Assembly: GCF_022458985.1 (NCBI RefSeq)
Contig: NC_061779.1
Coordinates: 15,049,001 to 15,113,000 of the forward strand
Direction: 5' to 3'
From: Mugil cephalus
Taxonomy: Eukaryota > Chordata > Actinopteri > Mugiliformes > Mugilidae
DNA length: 64,000 nt
The notes under the pieces are model-generated. The model made no database searches. It was given only the letters and a program-made list of their open reading frames with translations, and was not told the DNA's origin. Shown one piece after another: positions 16,101-26,581 of the stretch (position 1 is the stretch's first letter; the number at the start of each line of letters is the position of its first letter). A program made the translations under genes and the position numbers.

Positions 16101-19100
16101 GGGCCGGCCCACTTGTGATCAAATTGGGCTGTTTGTGGCCCCCGAACTAAAATGAGTTTGACACCCCTGTTATGAACAGTTGTTCAGCTGCTTGTATTCA
16201 TTTAATTAATTCAGTAGATGTCGTAGTAGCGTGATCTCTTCTTGTTTCTCTCTCCAGACGATCAGTAGTGATGGGAATGCTGAGAGACTGGCTGCTTGTT
16301 ATGAGCCTCATGTCTGTCTGACTCGTGATGCTTTAGTCAGGCTGCTAGACAACCATGGCCCCGATTTTGAGGAGCAATGGGAACTGCCTGTTTGGGTGAA
16401 ATTAAGCCCAGGAAAAGGTACGACGTCTTCAGTTGGCTGCTCAGACAGTCGTGGTGGAAGTTAACTGAACTCGAGCCAATTTAACATTTGCTTCCAATTT
16501 TTGGTTTCCTCTATTGCTATTTGCTTTCTGCTCTTATGCTAAAAGGGCGAAACAAACTATTCATCATTATTTAAAACATTTGTTAAACTGTAACACACAC
16601 AGTACACTGTTACCTTAAAAAAATACAACACAGATTTGCTGTGGTTATCAGTGACACCATGTTCATATGCCTACATGCTTTAGGAGATGAGAGAATAGAA
16701 ATAGTAATATGAAGTGACTTTCTGTTGTTCTCAGCAGATTTGAATTTTGAAAGCATCAACAACAATGGGCCCACGTAGTATCTAGTAAAATATAGCTTGT
16801 GATGGCATGTTTTAATATTAAAATAGCTTCATTAGAAGGATTCATACATGATACTTGATATGAAGACAGATTAATGAGAGAGTTTTGAGATTCTATCATT
16901 CATTTTTGTTTAAATGAATCGATCTGAGACAAGTCTCATTGTGTACTGATACTGAGCAGCCTCATGGTGGTGCTGTTTCACATAGTCCTTTATCTTGTAT
17001 ATCCTTCAGCTCGCAGTCAGAGGAAGACAGTGTTCATAGACTCTCCTCTACTGAAGACTGAAATGACCGTGCGAGAGAGGAGTCACATCTACCACGAGGA
17101 GAGTCTGAAGCTCTCCGTCACCAACAATGGAAGTGTGAATGCGTTCCGTTTAATGACAGAGTCTCTTCTGAGTGAGCAGCAAACCTCACTGGTATGTCAA
17201 TGCTGAAACAGACATGGTCCTGTATATGTGATATGATGTTCTTGTTTGGCCAGGGCAATCATTCTTGCTTTTCCTAAATTAGGAGAGCTGCAAGAGAAAC
17301 ATCATGTCTTCTGAAAACAGGGGTCTTGATTTTGATGTGGACCTCACAGACCTGGAGACATTTGGAGAGACGCCTTCTAAAAGGTCCGTGATGCAGGAGA
17401 CACAGAAGGAAAGGGCTGGATGCGTCGAAAGCAAAAAAGACACTTCCCTGCTTTCAAGTAAGAGGAAAATAAGTTCTCAAGAAGAGGTGAGCAGCTCGTC
17501 TGTGAATGATCCCATCACAGAGCCAGCTGTGCCGGCTGTGAGTGATACAGTCATACAGAAGACCGACCCAACGAGCGTTGACTCTGCCCAGGAAAGTGAT
17601 GAAAACCTCACTTTTGCAGGAGACTCAGACGATGAGAAGCTGGTCATTGATGATTCTTTGTCTCCAGCAGTAACGCCTGCGAAACTACCTGACCCTCAGG
17701 CTGCAGCGTTCTCCACAAACACTCCAGATACACCTGCATCTGAGTCTACACCTGAGTCATCCCCTCATAAAGTTACTAGGTGCAAAAGACAAAGCAAAAG
17801 AGCAAAGGTTTCAGAGGATCAGCTAGGGGAGATCCTGCGCATGCAGACGGCCATGTTCAAGCATAACAACGAATCACCCAAATGCTCCAAGTCACCATCC
17901 CGAAGCACAGCACCGGTAGTTCACTCTCATCCTACATCCCTGGTAAAAGCCTGTGTGTCCTCGTATTTGGAAAGAAACCAAAATGAGGACGGCGAGACCT
18001 GTGCTGCTAGTGACTCTTCAGCTCTCAACGTTAATACTACAGAGCACAAAAGTTAGTGCCAGCAGAATTTCATTTTGTAAGATTTAAATTGTGTCTGTAT
18101 GACTTGACTAATGATTATTGACATACACACACACACAGAAATACTTTCAGAAGATCTCCAGGCTAGTGCTGAAGATGAACAAGACTACGAGGCTCCAGCA
18201 GACGGGAACCTGCTTTACAAGCTCTACAGTCTGCAAGACTTACTGCTCTTGGTGCGCAGCTCTGTGTCATTAACCCATACCAGAAAAGTTGGCAACAGTC
18301 AAAACCAGGTATACGTATCAGTACAGCGTGTCCCCCAGAAGTTCATTTTTATGTTGACACATAAAAGTAATATATGCAGCAACTTTATTTATTTACGATT
18401 GTTTTATAGTTCGTGCCGGTGCACGTCTTGCCGAAGCTGGAGTACCAGTTGAGCTACGGGGTTGAGTGTTTAACCAGAAGTGAAGCGTGTCAGCTGTGGA
18501 CAGAGACATTACTCCACTCCAGCACAGTTTCTTACACTGGTAAAAAGTTCACAGTTGCATGCATGCAATCCTACTAATTCTCTTAAAATCAAGTCACCTA
18601 AGTTACTGAAACCGCTTTAATTGAAAGGTAAAAGGAGTAGCCCTTTGGTCGTTCATTCTTCAGCATACACCGATCTGCCATAACATCATGACCACCGACA
18701 GGGGAAATTTACCATCCTGTGACAATTTAATGTTCTCCTTACTTAGACATGTACGCCCCACCTAGACCAGACCAGGCACCCCCACCCCAGAGCAGCCATC
18801 CCTAGCAGGATGCAGCCTGATACAGACACACAAAAACGCTTTAGGAACAACAACAAAAAAAAACATGAAAAACAGCACAAGGTGTCACTAGATCCCAAAC
18901 TGATCAAGTATCTGTGGGATGTACTGGAACAAGCATGATTCACAGAGACCCCTCCCCTCAGAAGGCCCATGCCCATTCTCTGATGAGTCACAACTATGTT
19001 GGAGGCAAAAGGGAGACCTACACAATATTAATCAGGTGGTCATAATGTTATACCTGATTGGTGTAAGTGCCAAACACTTAGCCAAAGTAACATTTATGGG

Positions 19101-21675
19101 CCTTAAAAGCTGAGTTTTTCTTCCCTTCCTCACTGTGTTCAGCAGAGTCCACGAGGCAGATCCTCCCACAAACCAGTGGAATAGTCCGTAGATGACTCAC
19201 CATCCTGCTGTGACCATGTAGTGGTTAGGTTTACTTTGTTGCCATGACTACAGCCACAACTAACTGTGGGGAATTACATAGATTGCCATGTGCAGAGTTC
19301 AGATAAATGTTGTTTTGAGCTTCAATTACGTTTCTATAAATGCATGTTGCCACTATACATGTGCCGCTTACCTGTGACTAAAGATTCAGGGAAAGACCCC
19401 GCCTGTTTTCTGTACAGGATTAATTGAATTGTTGACTCTAGTAGCTGCGGCATAATGACGTTTTATGTGTCTAAGGTAATGAAGCCTCACCAGAGAGGGA
19501 GTAAAATCCTATACGAGGCAACTGAGAATGTTGTAAGAAATCTTGTAATAGAAAGAAAAAAAACATTTCTGTTATTTGAAAAAATATAGAACATCTTTAC
19601 ATTAGTTGGATTACGCAACAAGCGCAGTAGTTCCTTTGTTATTTAGAGGTTCGTAGTTCATCATGTGGTTTATCATGTGGCATTTCACAACTGGGTATGG
19701 TTTATGGACGTGTTTGCAGGCTCTGTGACGCTTCATAATTGAAGAAAGTCACTGTTGAAATAGGCAGGACTTAGCAGCTGGAGTGGGGGACAGGAAAGAA
19801 GTGGAGACCCGCATGCAATCCGTACCACCCACTCAAGAACATAACAATACCGGCAAATCACCTCAGACTAATTACTCCGTAAGCGCTGGGATTGGCATGG
19901 ATGATGAAGTGAAGCTCTTGATGTGCACACTCGCTGTCTCCCGTTCTCCCAGTTTATCTTTCAACCTCTTCCTCCTCCTGTAGCTCACATCAACGCGCAC
20001 ACATCAAAAGTGGCTCTGCTGAGAAAGCTGCCTGACGACTGGAAACAGAGCCTCTCCTGTGGTTTCAAGTGAGTGTGGATGGAATGGGTGTGTGCAGATG
20101 ATTAGGATTAACCCACTCGCCCCAGAATGATAACTTTCAGGTTTTCGAGGTTTTGTCGTTTTGAGAGTCAGTGAGTTTATCCGTCTCATTCAGTAATCAC
20201 CTCCAGTTTTGTTGGCGTTGAAATTTGGATCAACCAAAGGACATAGACTGAACCTTGGTGATATCTCTTTTCCATCCACAGGATTTCCAAGTCACTGAAT
20301 ATACTGCACCACCTACTAAAAAAGCTAACTGGGTGAGTTGTTAAGGACATTCATCATCTGCAAATATGTGAACTTTGTAGGATTGCTCTCAATTAAATGA
20401 ATGAATGGCAGATTGGATCTTAAACTGTTTAATTAAGAACTATATTGTGCAGATAAAACACCTCTTACTTTATTGGAGCAATTAAAAAAAAAAAATCTGT
20501 GCTCGTCTTTCTTCACACTGTGTTTGAGCCCATGACATTTTCACCAGTTCACTATGACTTCCAATAAAACTCCTTTCATGTTGGTGCTGGAGAATTACGC
20601 AACGGATTACTCAACAGCACACAACAGACGTGTCACCTTCTGCTTTCTTAAGACTGTTTGCCTTCATTCCAGTCATCATTCATGCGGGAATTGAGAAAGC
20701 TTTGCAATGCTACAACATGTTTCAGTGCGTAAGTTTTGACTGAGACACACCCTCTGTGACTTTCTAGGTTAGAAGAAGGCCAGTACCTGATCGCACACAA
20801 AGCGGGAGAACCGTTTGTGACCCTCTTAAAAGCGGCTAATGGAAAAGTGAGTCGGGGCGCATACGACTTGCAGCAGGTCCACGGCTCCGTCCCACAACCC
20901 CCGGCGTCAGGCCCCGTCCCCTGGATACCTGTTGATCCGGCTGTGGTCCTTCCCTTCCACCAGAAACACGGCCGGGTCCCCTGCACCTTCCCACCAAAAC
21001 CCTTCCAAATGGTGTGTATTTGATTTTCTGAATGTAGTTCCTGTTTGACAGGAGGCAGCGTGGAAAAAAATACAACAACAGACTTGGACACATAACGGTA
21101 ATGACATGAAAGTTCGCTGGAAGCGAGTGTTAACTGGTTAATACTGAGGAAGTACACACCCTCCTTAGACACACACACACACACACACACACACAAGAAC
21201 ATTCTTATCAATCAAGCTGAACTAGCTGCTGCATAGTTTTTTTTATGAGCCCAACACTAACAATAGGGACAATAGTGAGCATCCAGAGCAGCTCAACAGG
21301 TCTTATTTGTGTCGTCTCTGAGACATTCATGGGATGCCTGTCTAATTTTCAACATAATAATGATGTTAACACATCTTTCAACTTGACAAACAGCAGCGGA
21401 AAGGGATGTAATAACAGTTCTTCAGTTCTTTCAACTGGTGTTTGTAGTTCAGAGGACGATGTTTTCAGGTGGAATTTAACATGTTATATTAATGCTACGC
21501 TATGTTTTCCCCTCCTCTGTGCTACCAGACTGCAAACAATGGGCCGCCGCACTCCAACAGCCACGGAGTCGGGCAGAAGAACAACTCGAAAGCTCAGGGC
21601 AACAAGAAGAAGGGCAAAAATCGCGCAGCCAAACGTAACAAATATATGAAAAAACTCATTCAGATGTCTGTTTGA
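13116..21675 (+). CDS. ice2: Little elongation complex subunit 2 (ICE2/NARG2), complete, 15 coding exons
   Basis: ICE2 acts in the nucleus with ELL, ICE1 and ZC3H8 in the little elongation complex, which promotes snRNA gene transcription. Exons: 13116-13129, 14378-14479, 14588-14819, 14908-15027, 15117-15251, 15417-15533, 16258-16417, 17010-17191, 17283-18051, 18139-18308, 18410-18539, 19984-20068, 20282-20332, 20768-21011, 21529-21675. All are GT-AG with matching phases and give 885 residues (human about 982). The start ATG follows an in-frame TAG at 13092-13094. Conserved blocks include DNHGPDFEEQWELPVW and the acidic DFDVDLTDLETFG that opens the 769-bp exon. The C-terminal NARG2-type domain occupies roughly residues 620-840, with NLLYKLYSLQDLLLLVR, PWIPVDPAVVLPFHQKHGR and PCTFPPK. 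The middle is low-complexity, Ser- and acid-rich and weakly conserved. The Lys-rich tail looks nuclear-localising. Intron 1, the 15534-16257 intron and the 18540-19983 intron hold miniature transposons. Confidence 0.95.
13338..13671. mobile_element. Miniature inverted-repeat transposon in ice2 intron 1
   Basis: The left end reads aaggtgaccagatttatgag and the right end, reverse-complemented, reads agggtgaccagacgtctc, so the outer 11-12 bases (A-G-G-T-G-A-C-C-A-G-A) form inverted repeats. Inside them both ends carry further GTCC-type matches. There is no coding capacity in the roughly 330-bp span. It resembles a non-autonomous DNA transposon common in fish introns; the superfamily is not certain. 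Confidence 0.65.
15755..16169. mobile_element. hAT-like miniature element in ice2 intron (CAGG...CCCCTG ends)
   Basis: The left end reads caggtgttaaacataaggcc and the right end, reverse-complemented, reads caggggtgtcaaactcattt, giving imperfect inverted repeats of the CAGGGGTGTCAAAC type typical of hAT elements. Both ends have GGGCC/GGCC-rich subterminal blocks. Flanks ttatagac and ttatgaac agree at 6 of 8 positions, a possible decayed 8-bp target duplication offset by two bases on the left. There is no transposase ORF. Confidence 0.65.
18666..19065 (+). mobile_element. Tc1/mariner-derived non-autonomous element, copy 2, in ice2 intron
   Basis: The ends read tacaccgatctgccataaca and, at the right, cataatgttatacctgattggtgta, which are inverted repeats bounded by TA as expected for Tc1 elements. 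Internal landmarks shared with the copy at 12029-12506 include ttacttagacatgt, ctagaccagaccaggcaccc, gcaggatgcagcctga and cattctctgatgagtcacaa. Only about 400 bases remain of a parent element of about 1.4-1.6 kb. A relic of the transposase C-terminal region (ATCTGTGGGATGTACTGG) is still readable. Confidence 0.8.
21168..21195. repeat. (AC)n microsatellite in the last ice2 intron
   Basis: There is an uninterrupted AC dinucleotide run of about 28 bases, lying between the 20768-21011 and 21529-21675 exons. Confidence 0.9.
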
Positions 21676-21935
21676 AATCCTCTGTTTAATTTAATGTCAT
21701 TCCTATCATGTGATAGGTGAGTGAGAGGAGGAGAAGCTGGACCTTTGTTGAAGGGAAAGGAAAGGAAGTCAGGCAATGTCTAAGATTTCATATTGGAAAT
21801 AGGTTTTGCCCCTAAATATAAATGTGAATGCTGAGGCACTTTTACAGTATATAATCTATAATTTATATTGTTATTGTGTTCATTTTTTTGGTCTGTAATA
21901 TTTTTGTAATAAATAAAAAAGCAACAATAAACGTT
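21676..21935 (+). other. ice2: ice2 3' UTR with poly(A) signals
   Basis: After the TGA at 21673-21675 the sequence is short and AT-rich. Overlapping AATAAA signals at 21908-21913 and 21912-21917 are followed by A-rich and then GT-containing sequence, giving a probable 3' UTR of about 250 bases. Confidence 0.75.
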
Positions 21936-22837
21936 TGAGTGTTCATATAGGAGTTTGGTGATTGTCTGTAATACAGATGTTGTAGCGTTCTGGACTGTAG
22001 GAAATCTCTTCAAGGCATGAACGGAGCTGCAGTTACTGTAATAATGTTTGTGTGTGTGTGTGTGTGTGATGAAAACTTAACAAAGCGCCAGTCAGGGTGG
22101 AGTCATGAGTGCATGGAAAGGGGAGGGAGTTTGAGTCAGGGGGGTGAAAGGGGGAAGCCCTTTTTGTATGCGAGTAACTTACAAGTCCACACCCAACTCC
22201 ATTTAAACTTCACCAGCACAAATCTCTGCATCAGCTTCCACATCTGAGGTAAGTTTGATTAATATTCTACATGTTTATGAAACCAGTGTCGTTCTCTTAT
22301 CTGGATGAACTTTGCACAAACGGTGCTGGAATTTTCCAACTTCCATTTGCTAGTGAAAAAAAAAAAAAAAACTTCCATTCAGTTTGTATAAATGTTTCTT
22401 TGTGTCCTGATTCCTCTTTAATTCCTGTTTTCTGCTTTTTCTCATGCTCATGTGACTACTGTTATATTTAACCTTAGCACAGTGGCACTTTTTCCAGGGT
22501 GTGTCACTTTTGTGTTGCTCTCAGGGATGTGTCTGTCTGAACAAGGATATGAAGGAGCTAGATTGCCAGTAGCCTGTGACTGTTTAACTCAAATCTGCTC
22601 TGAATGTACATTTTGTCAACCAGTTAAAATAGGTTAATAAGAAAGTCTCTATGCAGTTGCCAACTTTTTACCAAAAACAAGTGTGTGAAAGTTGTCTGCC
22701 AACTGTTTAGTACACACTGCCTGACTGACTTAAATGATTAAATCTAAAGTAAAATAAACCCACCTTCTGCTCACGTCAGTGATGAGATTACAGTAAAATC
22801 TGATCACAAGGTTTCATCTGTTTCAGGGCGGTCAAAA
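21936..22837 (+). promoter_or_regulatory. anxa2: anxa2 promoter region, non-coding first exon and first intron
   Basis: This 0.9-kb stretch separates ice2 from the anxa2 start codon. A (GT)n run lies at about 22047-22068. A perfect AP-1/TRE core TGAGTCA lies at 22132-22138, in G-rich sequence. A donor (gag|gtaag) at 22248/22249 is well placed to end an untranslated first exon, paired with the acceptor at 22825-22826 just before the ATG exon. Annexin A2 genes normally have a non-coding first exon. The transcription start was not determined; TTTAAA at 22202-22207 is a weak TATA candidate. Confidence 0.5.
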
Positions 22838-25800
22838 ATGGCTATGGTTTCAGAGTTTCTGGGACAGCTGTCCCTCAACACTGGGGTAATGTTATACTTC
22901 GTTTTAATCTTTATAATGAAACCTCGCACAGTCTTTATGCACTGCATACTATGTGTATATATGACGTGTTCATTCTCTTTTCTCCTCAGACCCTTGAACC
23001 CATGCACCCCACTGTGCTGCCCGCTGTGGACTTCGACCCTGACAGAGATGCAGCCAGACTCGAGACGGCCATCAAAACCAAAGGCAAGATACAAGAACTC
23101 AGTTTCTCTCTCAAAAAAAAAAAAAACAGTGCTTGGTTCTGCAGCCGCTCTCTCCAGATAAGTCCGGTAGATGGTATTTGTGAGTCAGCACCGAGGCTTA
23201 AAATGTTGGATCGTGCTGTGAACGCCTCTGTGTCCTGTTCCTGGTGGAGCTGTGCTCCATTGGCAGCGGCCTGACTTCTGACTCTTCACCGGCCCACCAC
23301 ATTTCATAATCGTTGTCATGAAGAATGTGTTCTATGTGTGTGTTGTTTTGATAAATGAGAATATGAAGGTGAAATTCCTCATGAACACGTCATGTGCTTA
23401 ACTGAGCTGTCTGTACTGAGCAGCCTTCTCACATGAGCACATCTGCATCTTTTGAAACGATCAAGTAACAGTAATAAGGATTTTATCTGATCACTTTCAT
23501 GATAACCAATGAATACTTCAGTATTTACCTATTAATTTGACAGAGAAAACTGAAATTGTAAACACTTTCTATTTCATTATATTAAACCTCATGACTGATT
23601 GAATAAGGAGAATTATGAACAAAAAGTCATCAGATTAATCACATTTGGATTTGCAGCCCTACATAATATTCTCAGGTTTTCTCCACATAGACTATCTTGT
23701 GAGGGGGGCCACTAGGAAGAATAGCTTGCAGTGAGGCAAAGGGAGAACCTAATAACAAGAACATAATAAATCATAAAAAAAAACTTTTATTTTTACATTA
23801 TTAAACATCTGCACATTAATTTGGCTCTTGAACAGTCAATGCACAAATATTTTTCTTGTTATTTATATTTGTACCATTTCTTACTTAATTTAAATATGCT
23901 ATGTATGCTCCTATCCTATGATCCTGTCATTTGAAGGAAATGCTGCATCTCAATTAACGTTTCCTCTTCTATCAGGAGTGGATGAGCAGACCATCATCGA
24001 TGTCCTAACAAAGCGGACCTACTCCCAAAGGAGAGACATCGCCTTCGCATATGAAAAGAGGGCAAAGAAGGTACAGCTGAGCCGGTCAGGAAATCCAAAT
24101 TGTGTTATCGATCGTCGTCGTATTGAATGAGTGTAATTCGGGTCATGCCGTTGTGTTTTTAGGACATGATCTCGGCCCTGAAAGGAGCACTGTCAGGCTC
24201 GCTGGAAACCGTGATCCTTGGGCTGATGAAGAGCACAGCCCAGTACGACGCCTCAGAGATCAGAGGATCTATCAAGGTAAATGGTGACGACTCCACCAGT
24301 GGATTCAGTTGAAGGGTAACACTGACCTCTGCTGGAAAAGTGGCAAATACAAATTACAAGTGGGTTTGAAGTTAAGTGGCGAATGTGTTTCTGTCTCTTT
24401 CAGGGCTTAGGAACAGATGAAGAAACCCTCATTGAGATTGTGTGCTCACGCAGCAATGATGAGTTGGTGGAAATCAAAAAGGTCTACAAAGAGTGTAAGT
24501 TTAAAACATCCTAGACTTTCATACACAAGACTAAATGTATATCCTGTATGTACTTTTCTAATACATGCAGTGATTTTGTGGACATTAGGATGCTGTAGTA
24601 TCTATCAAATGCCTTTTATCTCGTCCTTAATGCTCTCTAACCAGATATCAAGCAGTCATGTGACACATTAAAATATAATTCCTCACAGTGTTCAAGAAGG
24701 AGCTGGAGAAAGACGTGGCCGGTGACACTTCTGGAAACTTTGCTAAGCTGCTCTTGGCTCTCGTGCAGGTGAAATATAGTCACGTCTCTTTTTTTTTTTT
24801 TAACATTCATGTAACAAAATACAGTTGACGCTCACCTGAGTCTTGTTACCTGTGCAGACCAAGAGAGATGAGCCGTCCGCTGTCGTGGACTACAAAAAGA
24901 TTGACGCAGACGCCAAAGTAAGTCTCACTTTGTCTCGAAATAGAAACTGTGTTGATGCGAAACCTTTTATTTTAACATCAAAGGACGTAACTGTGTTACA
25001 TTGGTCCTGCACAAATGTCTGTTTTTTTTGTTTTGTTTTTTTACATCAATATGAACAAACCTGTTTTAAACTGGAAAATGTGGCACTGATATTCATTTTT
25101 GCGTTTTAACTCTGGAATAGATATGGACATCAGCAGTAACAGGGATATTTTTATTCATGCCACTTAGTGTAAAATACAACAGGGTTAATGGTCTTTCTTT
25201 AACTCTTCCAGGCTCTCTACGATGCCGGACTGGGGACAAAAGGAACTGATGTGGCAACCTGGATCTCCATAATGTCTGAGAGAAGTGTACCTCACCTGCA
25301 AAAAGGTGCTACACCCAGTTTCCTTGAGACAACGCTCACGCTTAACTGTCGATTTCTGAGTAAAGTTTAATCCAGTTTTTGTGCTTCTCAGTGTTTCAGA
25401 CTTACAAGAGCTACAGCCCCTATGACATGCAGGAGAGTATCACGAAGGAAGTTAAAGGAGACCTGCAAAAGTCCTTCCTGGTGCTAGGTACCCTTATCCT
25501 TTATCAGTAATTAATATTATTATGCTAGAACGTTACTTAGAATGACTTATTAATTCCTTCGAAAAATTCAAATGAGAATAATGTCAAATATTGAATACAC
25601 TCTTGTATTATATTTCCTGCGTTTCTATTTTGTTCCAGTTCAGTGCTTCGAAAACAAACAGCTGTACTTTGCCAAAAGACTGAATGATGCCATGAAGGTA
25701 CTCACACTACTGTTCTCTTCTTCTTGTTCTAATGTGGCTATTTTGAGGGCTAGTCTTTTTTTCTTTCTTTCTTCTTCTTTTTTTTTTTTTTTTAAACCAA

Positions 25801-26264
25801 CAGATGTAAGAAGTACATCTGCTTCTGAAAGAGACGTTTTGCTGCAGGAACACAGAATCCAAGCTTAGCAAAAGTTATCTTACCACAGTGTTGCATCAGC
25901 TGCTGTAGTTAAGTATAGAGCCTCGCACAACTCCAGTAAGTGCTGACTTGTCTGCTTGTCTGCTCAGAGTAAAGGAGCCAAAGAGAAAGTAGTGACCAGA
26001 ATTATCGTCTCGCGCTGTGAAGTGGACCTGAAAAAGATCTGTTCCGAGTACAAGGCCAACTTTGGACAGTCTCTGCAAAAGACTATTCTGGTGAGTGGAT
26101 TTTACCACCGAGCGAGCCCCCTGGCCTATTACCGACTCACACTAAAGCTTGTTCTGTCACGCAGCCCATCTAACCTGCTCAATTTCTTTTCACCTCTTCT
26201 GCAGGAACATACCAAGGGGGACTACCAGAAGGTACTGCTTGGACTGTGTGGACCAGAGCAGTAA
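22838..26264 (+). CDS. anxa2: Annexin A2, complete, 12 coding exons
   Basis: Annexin A2 binds anionic phospholipids in a calcium-dependent way and works at the plasma membrane and endosomes, usually with S100A10. Coding exons: 22838-22885, 22990-23083, 23976-24070, 24163-24276, 24404-24494, 24689-24768, 24858-24917, 25212-25305, 25392-25487, 25639-25697, 25968-26090 and 26205-26264. The product is 337 residues (human 339). The N-terminal helix [14 protein letters not shown] is the S100A10-binding segment. Four annexin repeats follow, with the calcium-loop types [41 protein letters not shown] and KSKGAKEKV. The tail [15 protein letters not shown] is typical of the family. In repeat IV the loop has KGAKEK where mammals have KGTRDK. 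The donor after exon 22990-23083 is GC (aaag|gcaaga), not GT. The match to annexin A2 rather than other annexins is clear from the N-terminus and the repeat sequences. Confidence 0.97.
23084..23975 (+). other. anxa2: GC-AG intron of anxa2
   Basis: The exon ends ACC AAA G and is followed directly by gcaagat; the next exon opens GA GTG GAT GAG after atcag. Joining at GC restores Gly-Val-Asp-Glu, the invariant first annexin loop, in phase. No GT nearby keeps the frame. AAAG|GCAAG fits the strong consensus of GC-AG introns spliced by the major spliceosome. Apart from an A-run near 23113-23126 the 892-bp intron contains nothing I recognise. Confidence 0.85.
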
Positions 26265-26490
26265 AAGTGAACCGTCAAAGGTCTTGCTCTCCACCGTAGG
26301 AAATGTGCACTGTAAAGGCGGGCTTATGAATCTCACAACTGGAACAACCTGCGCGACCAGAGCCCATCTTGCACACGTTTGAAGTACAAATACATTCTGC
26401 ACACACAGCACAACATTAAAAGAGAAACGACCAGATTTTTGATACATGGTAATCAATGTTTGTTGTGCCAATACGGTAATAAAGTTGCTT
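26265..26490 (+). other. anxa2: anxa2 3' UTR and poly(A) signal
   Basis: A short UTR follows the TAA at 26262-26264. AATAAA lies at 26478-26483, with a T/G-rich stretch (gttgctttgttgg) directly after it, so cleavage is likely close to 26,500. Confidence 0.8.
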
Positions 26491-26568
26491 TGTTGGACTA
26501 CCTGACCTTACTGTTTTTGCCTCCCACTTAGTTTCCACTTTGTTCTTACTTGATATTTACATTAATAA

Positions 26569-26581
26569 CCACCAGAGGGCG
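26569..26581 (+). promoter_or_regulatory. CTCF-like motif just beyond anxa2
   Basis: CCACCAGAGGGCG is a close match to the CTCF core (CCASYAGRKGGC). It lies about 80 bases past the anxa2 poly(A) signal, at the border between the housekeeping-type genes and the foxb1 desert. A motif match of this length can occur by chance. Confidence 0.35.

Noticed and set aside
23113..23126. Reading through the anxa2 donor as a longer exon
   Set aside because: It runs into a poly-A tract and loses the annexin loop; the GC donor restores the known sequence exactly.
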